From: Candidatus Aenigmatarchaeota archaeon | Lineage (GTDB): Archaea > Aenigmatarchaeota > Aenigmatarchaeia > QMZP01 | Reading direction: 5' to 3' | Length of the DNA: 14,408 nt | NCBI GenBank assembly: GCA_030672315.1 | Contig: DAOVGQ010000058.1 | Span: 1-14,408 of the forward strand | Shown here: positions 1 through 5,732 of the stretch, piece after piece | How positions within the stretch are numbered: the stretch's first letter is position 1 | How the letters are laid out: each line of letters opens with the position of its first letter | Program-made: the position numbers and the translations under genes | Notes under the pieces: model-generated | The model's input: the letters and a program-made list of their open reading frames with translations, nothing else | Told to the model about the DNA's origin: nothing | The model's database searches: none

Positions 1-2
1 TT

Positions 3-1559
3 CCAGACTCTAGTCAGACGATTTCCTGTACCGAGGACTCATCCACACACAGGATATACTGCTTCGGCGGCAAGACAGGATATACTGGCTCACAGGACAT
101 AAATGAAGTAATAGAATACAACACTGCCACAGACACGATAACAGTAAAATCAGCTGTATTCCCTTCAAGGATAAATAGACTTTCCTGTGCAGAAAATTCT
201 GACACACACAGGATATACTGCTTCGGCGGATATATCTACTGGTCTTTTAAATGCGATGTACCTTCTTCATACATTGACCAAATAGTAGAATATAACCCTG
301 CCACAGACTCGCTAACCGTTATGGGAGCTACCTTTCCTCTAGGAAGACATTCGCTTTCCTGTACCGAGGACTCATACACACACAGGATATACTGCTTCGG
401 CGGAGGCAGAAATGTTGTTTATTTTGATGAGATAACCGAGTATGTGCCCGGATTAGGAGGTTCGCCTATCTGTCCTGACAGAGATGGCGATTGCTATTTT
501 GATGAAAGCTGTGGCGGCACCGACTGCGATGACGATCCAGGAGCCTGTGGAGATAAGTGTTACCCGGACAAGCTTGAGGAGTGCGACGGCTATGACAATG
601 ATTGCGATAATCAAATCGACGAAGACGATGTGTGTAATACAATAACAGTCAAATCAGCGACCCTTCCATCAGGAAGATACGACCTTTCTTGTGCAGAAAA
701 CTCAGTCACGAACAGAATCTACTGCTTCGGTGGAAGGGAGGATGGTACAACACTCAACCAAATACTTGAATACAACCCTGCTACAGATACACTAACAACC
801 AAATCAGCAACCCTCCCAACAGCGAGACAAGCACTTTCCTGCGCTGAAGATTCTTCCACGCATAAGATATATTGCTTTGGAGGATGGCTTACTGATCAAA
901 TACTCGAATACAACCCTGCTACAGATACACTAACAACCAAATCAGCAACCCTCCCAACAGCGAGAGATCGCCTTTCCTGTGCCGAAGACTCATCCACCCA
1001 CAAGATATACTGCTTTGGGGGACATGCATCCCAATCAGTAGTCTATGACGAAATACTCGAATATAACCCAGCTACAGATACGCTGACAACCAAATCTGCT
1101 ATCCTGCCATCGGAAAGGTATGGTCTTTCCTGTGCCGAGGACTCATCCACCCACAAGATATACTGCTTCGGGGGATATCTGTGGAGCGGGATAGGAGGCC
1201 CACCATACTACAACGAAATACTTGAATATGACCCAGCCACAGATACGCTGACAACCAAATCAGCAAGGATACCATACCCAAGGGAGGCGATGGGTTGCGC
1301 CGAGGACTCATCCACCCACAAGATATACTGCTTCGGCGGCTATAACCATATGGTTAGTGGAAGTGAACTTGATTATTTTAATGACATATCAGAATATGAT
1401 CCAATTTTTGATAGTATATCAGTAAAGTCACCACCATACTTACCAGGCGGAAGAGCCTTTTTCTCTTGTGCAGAAAACTCAGCCACAAACAACATATACT
1501 GCTTTGGTGGATACGGGTACAAAACCTATTATGATGAAATACTAGAATATGGGGCATAG
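3..1559 (+). CDS. Kelch double-propeller protein with MopE-like linker (5' end missing)
   Basis: The reading frame is open from the left edge (518 residues visible, no start seen). Nine Kelch motifs are present, each with the core IYCFGG (codons at 54, 213, 387, 717, 867, 1005, 1158, 1323, 1494) and the pattern [17 protein letters not shown] followed by [18 protein letters not shown]. Residues 156-211 interrupt the series with a Cys/Asp-rich segment containing DCDDDPGAC and [15 protein letters not shown], resembling the MopE-type putative metal-binding motif. Three blades precede it and six follow. The last blade stops at EILEYGA without its outer strand, while the first strand after the linker (TITVKSA) could supply it, so residues 212-518 look like one closed six-bladed propeller. 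Each blade has two Cys ten residues apart, fitting an exported disulfide-stapled protein. Base composition is more AT-rich than the genes at 2300-10860. Ligand is unknown; surface recognition is a guess. Confidence 0.85.
   Translation, partial: PDSSQTISCTEDSSTHRIYCFGGKTGYTGSQDINEVIEYNTATDTITVKSAVFPSRINRLSCAENSDTHRIYCFGGYIYWSFKCDVPSSYIDQIVEYNPATDSLTVMGATFPLGRHSLSCTEDSYTHRIYCFGGGRNVVYFDEITEYVPGLGGSPICPDRDGDCYFDESCGGTDCDDDPGACGDKCYPDKLEECDGYDNDCDNQIDEDDVCNTITVKSATLPSGRYDLSCAENSVTNRIYCFGGREDGTTLNQILEYNPATDTLTTKSATLPTARQALSCAEDSSTHKIYCFGGWLTDQILEYNPATDTLTTKSATLPTARDRLSCAEDSSTHKIYCFGGHASQSVVYDEILEYNPATDTLTTKSAILPSERYGLSCAEDSSTHKIYCFGGYLWSGIGGPPYYNEILEYDPATDTLTTKSARIPYPREAMGCAEDSSTHKIYCFGGYNHMVSGSELDYFNDISEYDPIFDSISVKSPPYLPGGRAFFSCAENSATNNIYCFGGYGYKTYYDEILEYGA
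768..965 (+). repeat. Tandem Kelch-blade repeat, 138-base period
   Basis: Bases 768-827 and 906-965 are identical over 60 bases, with only one difference (cttgaa/ctcgaa) in the codons just before. The 138-base spacing equals 46 codons, one propeller blade. Such identity between blades that differ elsewhere points to recent duplication or gene conversion of a blade within the Kelch gene. Other blades share shorter near-identical stretches around the [15 protein letters not shown] codons. Confidence 0.9.
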
Positions 1560-1652
1560 AACTTAGAACAACCTGCAAAACATAGCCCTTTCAGACCCGA
1601 ATGTTACCAGCTATCCGAAGAATTATCGCCGCAGGATTTTAACAAAAGTCTT

Positions 1653-1660
1653 TTTATAAA
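1653..1660 (+). promoter_or_regulatory. Archaeal TATA box for the 1683 gene
   Basis: The sequence tttttataaa at 1651-1660 contains tttataaa beginning 30 bases before the ATG at 1683, preceded by a purine-rich stretch (aacaaaag) that could be a BRE. Archaeal transcription starts about 25 bases downstream of the TATA centre, which places the start at or next to the ATG and predicts a leaderless mRNA. Confidence 0.75.
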
Positions 1661-1682
1661 GATGCAAAGACAAATTATTATC

Positions 1683-2228
1683 ATGGCAGACAAAAAGGCG
1701 GCCATACAGATGAGCCTTGGCTTCATAGTGGCAGTTGTCTTTGCCGTTGTATTTCTGAGCCTTGCCATAGTCTGGGTCAACCAGTTCATGTCACAGATAA
1801 CACCTTTAACAGACGATCTCATCAAGGACGCAAGAGTTAAGATAAGGGATACATTCTCAAAGACAGATACCCGCTTCTCTGTTTATCCCCAGGAATGGGA
1901 CCTTGCCAGAGGAAGAACGCTCAACATGCTTGCGGGCGTGATAAACAGGGAATCGGATTCCCAAACACACAGCTTCGTGATCAATGTTATACCTACCAAG
2001 CCTGAGACAGCCACCTGGATAGATGATTCAGAGTTTAGATTAGTGCAGCCCGTACCTTTCAGCGATGTCGGGGAGTTCCCAATAACAATCACACCTGATA
2101 GATCGGCTCCTGCAGGAACCTATACATTCTACGTCATTGCATGCATGGACAAGTCGTTCGAGCAGTGCACCACCATGGATGACCAGAATTATCAAAGCCC
2201 AAAGTACTTCAGGATAACTCTGGAATAG
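1683..2228 (+). CDS. Membrane-anchored Ig-like protein with pilin-like N-terminus (paralogue of 2303 gene)
   Basis: A 181-residue protein. The start at 1683 is preferred to an in-frame ATG at 1662 because the TATA box predicts transcription starting right at 1683, leaving 1662 outside the message. The N-terminus MADKKAAIQMSLGF followed by a hydrophobic helix (about residues 12-33) resembles an archaeal class III signal, with possible cleavage after KKA, although the usual G-Q is lacking. Residues ~65-181 form a beta-rich exported domain ending GTYTFYVIAC...QNYQSPKYFRI. The next gene shares its pattern (V-I-N, then G-x-Y-x-F/Y-x-V, C, Y-x-S, F-R-I), so the two are paralogues. It has its own promoter and probably a separate transcript. 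The role is unknown; a minor surface or pilus subunit is inferred. Confidence 0.8.
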   Translation: MADKKAAIQMSLGFIVAVVFAVVFLSLAIVWVNQFMSQITPLTDDLIKDARVKIRDTFSKTDTRFSVYPQEWDLARGRTLNMLAGVINRESDSQTHSFVINVIPTKPETATWIDDSEFRLVQPVPFSDVGEFPITITPDRSAPAGTYTFYVIACMDKSFEQCTTMDDQNYQSPKYFRITLE

Positions 2229-2272
2229 CCCATTCTTTAACGGGAAGCTCAACTGCACTTCAGCTGTAAGGA

Positions 2273-2280
2273 ATTTTTAA
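2273..2280 (+). promoter_or_regulatory. Archaeal TATA box for the 2303 operon
   Basis: The sequence atttttaa begins 30 bases before the ATG at 2303, the same spacing as at three other genes here. No ribosome binding site precedes that ATG, which fits a leaderless transcript. The operon probably continues through 5631, because the following genes are spaced 7-12 bases apart or overlap. Confidence 0.7.
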
Positions 2281-2302
2281 GGGTGCTCTGGCAAGTAATA
2301 AC

Positions 2303-2797
2303 ATGGCCATCCCCAAGACCCCTTTTATTGTAATCATTATAGTATTTTCACTGGTAGTGGGGTTTGCCCTGCTCATGTCCGCAATCCAGATAAGTCCCGG
2401 TCACACTGTCTCTGACGAGGGACGGCAACTGCTTGAGAAAAGGCTTGCCTCAGGAGAGAGGGTCTACCTGGTCTTTCCGCCAAAGACAATCTATACTGCA
2501 GGGGACGCCTTCTCAGCCATCCTAGGTATAATCAACATGTGGGATTCTGACAGGGACTTCTACATTGAAATAATCCAGGAATCAGGCCCCGAGGGCGGGC
2601 CTGCTGTAAGCTATGCCAGGGAGGCCGGCTCCCTTGCACCCCGGGAGAGCAGAATCCTGGACATCAATATTGCCAGCAGCAGACATACCCTGAGCGGAAT
2701 CTACAGCTATGCAGTCCTGGTCTGCAACAGCCAGCCGTGCAGTTCAGAATCCCCGGAGCTATATTCCTCAGTTCACATGAGCTTCAGAATCAAGTAG
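2303..2797 (+). CDS. Membrane-anchored Ig-like protein (paralogue of 1683 gene)
   Basis: A 164-residue protein with an N-terminal hydrophobic helix (residues ~8-29, FIVIIIVFSLVVGFALLMSA) and an exported domain. Residues ~52-95 (VYLVFPP...ILGIINMWDSDRDFYIEI) and ~128-164 (LSGIYSYAVLVC...LYSSVHMSFRIK) match the 1683 product in pattern and order, supporting paralogy. There is no clear K-G-Q prepilin motif, so the helix may be a simple signal anchor. It is the first gene of the run 2303-5631 and is followed after 7 bases by the 2805 gene. Function unknown; a surface or pilus-associated subunit is inferred from context. Confidence 0.8.
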   Translation: MAIPKTPFIVIIIVFSLVVGFALLMSAIQISPGHTVSDEGRQLLEKRLASGERVYLVFPPKTIYTAGDAFSAILGIINMWDSDRDFYIEIIQESGPEGGPAVSYAREAGSLAPRESRILDINIASSRHTLSGIYSYAVLVCNSQPCSSESPELYSSVHMSFRIK

Positions 2798-2801
2798 GTG
2801 A
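2796..2801 (+). promoter_or_regulatory. Ribosome binding site of the 2805 gene
   Basis: The sequence aggtga, complementary to the archaeal 16S rRNA tail, overlaps the stop codon of the preceding gene and lies three bases before the ATG at 2805. It supports this start and translation from an internal site on a polycistronic message. Confidence 0.7.
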
Positions 2802-2804
2802 ATC

Positions 2805-3278
2805 ATGCAGGTAGGAGCGGTTTTCGGCCTTATATTCGCCCTGATAGTCATGGCCTTCGTTCTCTACTTTGGCTCAGCCCAGATAGTCAACATCATGTGC
2901 CTGGGCAACGTGGGCCAGACCAACAAGGTCGTGAAGGACCTCGAGAACCTGGTTGACGACATCCAGGCCTCTGGGGAGGGCTCAAGCGACACCTTCAGGA
3001 TGGGCATACCCAGCAACGCCAGGGCCTGCTTTGTAGACCCCAATGACCCCAGTCCCAGCTTAACAGGGAACTGGTGGCCTGACCCTGACCTGTTCATCGA
3101 GGAAGAGATAAAGGCCAACGGCTACAATGTCTGGATTGAGTACAACTGCGGGAGTTCTGACAATGGCTACAATATGGATTACGTGGTCACTGACAGCAAC
3201 TTCTGCGCAGGTTCAGGGGATACCCTGCTCCTCACCAACATCGGCGTTGATGTGCGGGTTGAAAAGTTCACGGGATAA
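2805..3278 (+). CDS. Pilin-like protein, DPANN-type small subunit
   Basis: A 157-residue protein. Residues ~4-28 are hydrophobic (GAVFGLIFALIVMAFVLYFGSAQIV), followed by a helical, charged segment (KVVKDLENLVDDIQAS) and a beta-rich domain with the motif ARACFVDPND at ~73-82. From memory, this layout (N-terminal helix, short acidic helix, then a serine-rich stretch and C-F-V-D) is typical of uncharacterised small pilin-like proteins that recur beside relatives of the next four genes in DPANN archaea; I could not check this by search. Eight cysteine-poor residues before the helix lack a K-G-Q processing motif. It is preceded by a good ribosome binding site and followed after 12 bases by the 3291 gene, so co-transcription is likely. 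Confidence 0.75.
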   Translation: MQVGAVFGLIFALIVMAFVLYFGSAQIVNIMCLGNVGQTNKVVKDLENLVDDIQASGEGSSDTFRMGIPSNARACFVDPNDPSPSLTGNWWPDPDLFIEEEIKANGYNVWIEYNCGSSDNGYNMDYVVTDSNFCAGSGDTLLLTNIGVDVRVEKFTG

Positions 3279-3290
3279 CAAGGTTGGAGT

Positions 3291-4391
3291 ATGATAACGA
3301 TATACCGCCTCTTCCAGATAATAATGGGCATCATACTCTCAGCCTTCATACTCTACCTCCTTATTGACTATGCCGGAAAATACGCCGGGGTCGGAGAGGA
3401 GGCAGAACGGCTTAAGGTCCTTAGTGTATTCCTCCAGGATGCTGACAATGTCTATTTTTCAGGCAATCCCATCAACTTTGACGAGTTCTCCAGGGATGAC
3501 TACACCTCATGTCACCCCAGGCCCACCAGACCGCCCAGGCTCTGGTGCTTCATAGAAGAGCAGGACTACGAGACCAGGCAGCTCCTCATCCCTGTCTTTA
3601 CAAGGCTCGGGGACGATGTCCTTATAACCAGGGGCAGGCTCGATTACGGCTGGACAAGGCAAGACTATATCGAGGCCCTCACAGGCATGACTATAGTCTT
3701 CAACCCCATGGTGGATACTACTGATGATGACAGCTGGAATCTCATAAGGGACATTGCCGCGGCCGTCCCTGACACCTCTGGCTACCAACCCAAGGTCTTC
3801 TTTGACTTCTGCGACGGCAGCTCCCTCATGGGAGTTCTCTATGAAAGGCAGGGATTTTTAGGCATAAGCAGCCGAGATACCCTTGACAGATGCACAGCCG
3901 ACCTCTCCTCTAACCAGGTCCTTGTAACGTTCTCCCCATCCTGCTCCCCAGGCTTTGCAGATTCTGGCATATGCATATCCCCGCCCCAGGACGGCGTTGG
4001 TTATGTCTACATATCAGGCTCCCCCGGGACCTATATCTACAAGGATTCTGCGGACCTTGCAGCCCTGATAACAGGCAGTGACAGAGAAGATATATTCGGA
4101 ACCCCTCTGGGAGAGGAGACCTGGGAGTTCAAGAACCAGTTTTTCCTTGACAGCCTCCGCACAGCAGCCAAGTTCATGGAGAGGCGCTGCGGCATCCTCT
4201 CCATGTCAGAATCCCGTCAGGAATGCCGTTCCAAATACCTGGAACTCCAGAACTCCATGGCGAACATCATAACCCTGGCAGAGGGCGACCCCTACGATAT
4301 CGGTGAAATGACCTCCCTCAGGGCAGAGCTCGACCAGGCCAGCATCCTCTGGGACGAGCTTATAGATATGGGATGTGAAAGCCATGCCTAG
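3291..4391 (+). CDS. Membrane-anchored exported protein of the pilin-like cluster
   Basis: A 366-residue protein with one N-terminal hydrophobic helix (residues ~7-27, LFQIIMGIILSAFILYLLIDY) and a long exported domain. Visible motifs are RLDYGWTRQDYIEAL (about 113-127), TIVFNP and FFDFCDGSS (about 167-175). A cysteine-bearing C-terminal helical region (RTAAKFMERRCGIL...RQECRSKYLELQNS) ends the protein. I recall D-x-G-W...EAL...F-x-P...F-C-x-G as a feature of an uncharacterised DPANN family in this kind of cluster, but no function is known to me. Upstream, aaggttggag precedes the ATG as a weak ribosome binding site. The gene's end overlaps the start of the next gene, indicating translational coupling. 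A structural or assembly role in a surface appendage is inferred. Confidence 0.75.
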   Translation: MITIYRLFQIIMGIILSAFILYLLIDYAGKYAGVGEEAERLKVLSVFLQDADNVYFSGNPINFDEFSRDDYTSCHPRPTRPPRLWCFIEEQDYETRQLLIPVFTRLGDDVLITRGRLDYGWTRQDYIEALTGMTIVFNPMVDTTDDDSWNLIRDIAAAVPDTSGYQPKVFFDFCDGSSLMGVLYERQGFLGISSRDTLDRCTADLSSNQVLVTFSPSCSPGFADSGICISPPQDGVGYVYISGSPGTYIYKDSADLAALITGSDREDIFGTPLGEETWEFKNQFFLDSLRTAAKFMERRCGILSMSESRQECRSKYLELQNSMANIITLAEGDPYDIGEMTSLRAELDQASILWDELIDMGCESHA

Positions 4392-5004
4392 TGATAAAGC
4401 TCAACCCCCCTTACATACCCTAAAGGGCATAAAGGGGCAGGCACCCCTCAACATACCCCACAGGGCACAAGCGAAAATGAGGGCACACCCTTCAAAACAA
4501 ACAAGCGGGCACCCTAAAGGCCAAGCAAGCATCATGGAATATCTGCTCCTGAGCTTCTTCATACTCATGGTGATAATCGCCCTGATATTATTCCTGACCT
4601 TCTGGCAGACCTCCAGTTTGAACCTGGAGAAACAGAATCTCAAAATCCAGAGGCTTGATACCCTCCTTAACAGATTCATCAACTCCCCTCTCTTTGTCAA
4701 GGAGAACTCTGTCTTTGACGACTCCAAGCTCATGGCAATCCAGTCCCTTGAAAGCCAGGGAGCATGCCATGACCTTGAAGGCCTGTTCGGCAGCGACTGG
4801 TCCATCGAGGTAGAGGTTCTTACCCCCAGGCCAGGCTGCGCCGGCCCATGCACAGTCTCCAGCTACCCTTGCTGCGGCTCCTGGGAGATATGCACCCGGG
4901 GAGAAAAGAATGTAACCAGGGTTCTCCCTGTCAATGTCTACAGGAAGGCTGAGGACAGGAACGACCTCGGTCTCCTGACAGTGGGTGTATATGATATTGA
5001 TTAA
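4384..5004 (+). CDS. Prepilin-like protein carrying the in-frame 84-base element
   Basis: The 206-residue product overlaps the preceding gene by 8 bases. I chose the ATG at 4384 over a GTG at 4375 because ggatgtga at 4371-4378 then acts as a ribosome binding site. The archaeal class III signal is HPKG before QASIMEYLLL, with Q at residue 47 and a hydrophobic helix at ~50-71; Q-x-S-x-x-E resembles the DUF361-type prepilin pattern. The leader is unusually long because residues 8-47 are encoded by a shortened plus a full copy of a repeat shared with the next gene. The exported part includes VFDDSKLMAIQSLESQGAC and a Cys cluster (PGCAGPCTVSSYPCCGSWEIC), suggesting disulfides. It is likely a minor pilin or surface subunit; family membership is from recall. 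Confidence 0.8.
   Translation: MPSDKAQPPLHTLKGIKGQAPLNIPHRAQAKMRAHPSKQTSGHPKGQASIMEYLLLSFFILMVIIALILFLTFWQTSSLNLEKQNLKIQRLDTLLNRFINSPLFVKENSVFDDSKLMAIQSLESQGACHDLEGLFGSDWSIEVEVLTPRPGCAGPCTVSSYPCCGSWEICTRGEKNVTRVLPVNVYRKAEDRNDLGLLTVGVYDID
4405..4524 (+). repeat. In-frame repeat: 36-base shortened unit plus 84-base full unit
   Basis: Bases 4441-4524 form an 84-base unit matching 5044-5127 at 75 of 84 positions by hand alignment (70 of 75 in the core 4446-4520). The unit begins right after a K-G-Q codon triplet and ends with another K-G-Q. Bases 4405-4440 look like the same unit with about 48 internal bases missing: its start (cataccctaaagggca resembles cataccccacagggca at 4452-4467) joined to its end (aaaggggcag). 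Both lengths are multiples of three, so the frame is kept. Flanks share aaag-g/c-n-ca-a/g. No transposase or clear terminal inverted repeat is visible. Confidence 0.85.
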
Positions 5005-5006
5005 TA

Positions 5007-5011
5007 AGGTG
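5007..5011 (+). promoter_or_regulatory. Ribosome binding site of the 5017 gene
   Basis: The sequence aggtg lies five bases before the ATG at 5017, just after the preceding stop codon. It is important because it places the start upstream of the 84-base repeat, showing that the repeat is translated as part of the leader instead of lying in an untranslated region. Confidence 0.75.
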
Positions 5012-5016
5012 CGTTC

Positions 5017-5631
5017 ATGAAGCAATCCCGTTCAAAGGCCCAGATACACCTCAACATACCCCATAGGGCACAAGCAAAAATGAGGGCATACCCTTCAAAA
5101 CAAACAAGAGGGCATCCTAAAGGACAAACCAGCATGATTCTGATAGTCCTGCTCCTCATCATATTCGCAGTCCTGGCGGTATTCCTGATGTCCATGGCCA
5201 AGACAGTCTCCCAAGAGGAATACATGAATCTCTATGTGAACAACCTCCTGCTCTCTGTAATGAAGACCGACACTGGCTACAGCGACTCCAACTGCAAGCT
5301 CATCTCTGACACAGTGGCCTGCGCCTTCATACTCTCTGACTGGCCCTGTGGGGACTCTGGCATAACCTGTCTGGAATTCGCCAACAGGAGCCTGAGCGAC
5401 TACATGGGCACCTTTGAACTCATATCCAGGAACTACCGGTACCTCTTTGTTGTAACCTCTGAATTCTGCTCACTGGAGGAAGAAGGGTGCAGGGTGCTCA
5501 GGTTCGGCGACCCTGAACTCGAGAGCTACAAAGGCGGCAGGGTTAAAGTAGCCAACTATGCGATTCAGAAATCCATGGCAGGCAGCCAGTACAACCTCAA
5601 GGTCACACTCAAACTGGCCAGAAGGCACTGA
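5017..5631 (+). CDS. Prepilin-like protein carrying the second copy of the 84-base element
   Basis: A 204-residue protein whose start is supported by aggtg five bases upstream. The class III signal is HPKG before QTSMILIVLL (Q at residue 37), followed by a hydrophobic helix at ~39-59. Residues 10-37 are encoded by the repeat; removing them joins MKQSRSKAQ directly to TSMILIVLL, itself a plausible short prepilin leader. The exported domain has EEYMNLYVNNLLLSVMKTDTG, then SNCKLISDTVACAF and SRNYRYLFVV, with several cysteines; I recall this order from an uncharacterised DPANN family found beside relatives of the 4384 gene. Outside the leader I see no similarity to the 4384 product, so the shared segment is not explained by whole-gene duplication. 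It is the last gene of the 2303 transcription unit before a promoter region. Confidence 0.8.
   Translation: MKQSRSKAQIHLNIPHRAQAKMRAYPSKQTRGHPKGQTSMILIVLLLIIFAVLAVFLMSMAKTVSQEEYMNLYVNNLLLSVMKTDTGYSDSNCKLISDTVACAFILSDWPCGDSGITCLEFANRSLSDYMGTFELISRNYRYLFVVTSEFCSLEEEGCRVLRFGDPELESYKGGRVKVANYAIQKSMAGSQYNLKVTLKLARRH
5044..5127 (+). repeat. In-frame 84-base repeat, single full unit
   Basis: This is the second full unit, exactly 603 bases from the first copy. It follows K-A-Q (residues 7-9) and ends in K-G-Q (residues 35-37), encoding HLNIPHRAQAKMRAYPSKQT and a short remainder. Left flank aaaggcccag and right end aaaggacaa are near-direct repeats, as could arise from a target duplication or slippage. 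Of the five core differences from the first copy, three are silent and two change residues (H/Y, S/R). Confidence 0.85.
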
Positions 5632-5685
5632 CGCCCCATTTCAGGGGTTACCACACACCAAAAATCGTTTATGGAAAACAAACAG

Positions 5686-5713
5686 GTTCTTTTTATAAGT
5701 TCTTTTTATATAA
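5686..5713 (+). promoter_or_regulatory. Tandem duplicated TATA boxes upstream of the 5733 operon
   Basis: The 12-base string gttctttttata occurs at 5686-5697 and again at 5699-5710, a 13-base direct repeat. The downstream box (tttttatataa, 5703-5713) begins 30 bases before the ATG at 5733 and predicts a leaderless message. The upstream box would start transcription about 13 bases earlier and give a short leader. This promoter probably drives 5733-12529. Confidence 0.75.
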
Positions 5714-5732
5714 TTTACAGTAATAATTATAC

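Noticed and set aside
54..1511. Kelch repeats read as a noncoding tandem repeat
   Set aside because: Spacing always keeps the frame and conserved positions are those of the protein motif, with silent changes between copies.
1662..1682. Upstream ATG at 1662 as the start of the 1683 gene
   Set aside because: It lies directly next to the TATA box and would be upstream of the predicted transcription start.
4405..5127. Repeats read as a CRISPR array or an insertion sequence
   Set aside because: Only two full copies, 603 bases apart and both translated in-frame; no spacers of regular size, no transposase and no terminal inverted repeats.
4401..5225. Minus-strand open frames sharing a Cys-rich peptide across both 84-base repeat copies
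   Set aside because: They are the complement of the translated repeat; ribosome binding site and prepilin signals support the plus-strand genes, and there is no promoter evidence for the minus strand.
5634..5647. Small inverted repeat cccc/gggg after the 5017 gene as a terminator
   Set aside because: The stem is only four pairs and is not followed by a clear T-run at the right distance, so it could be chance.
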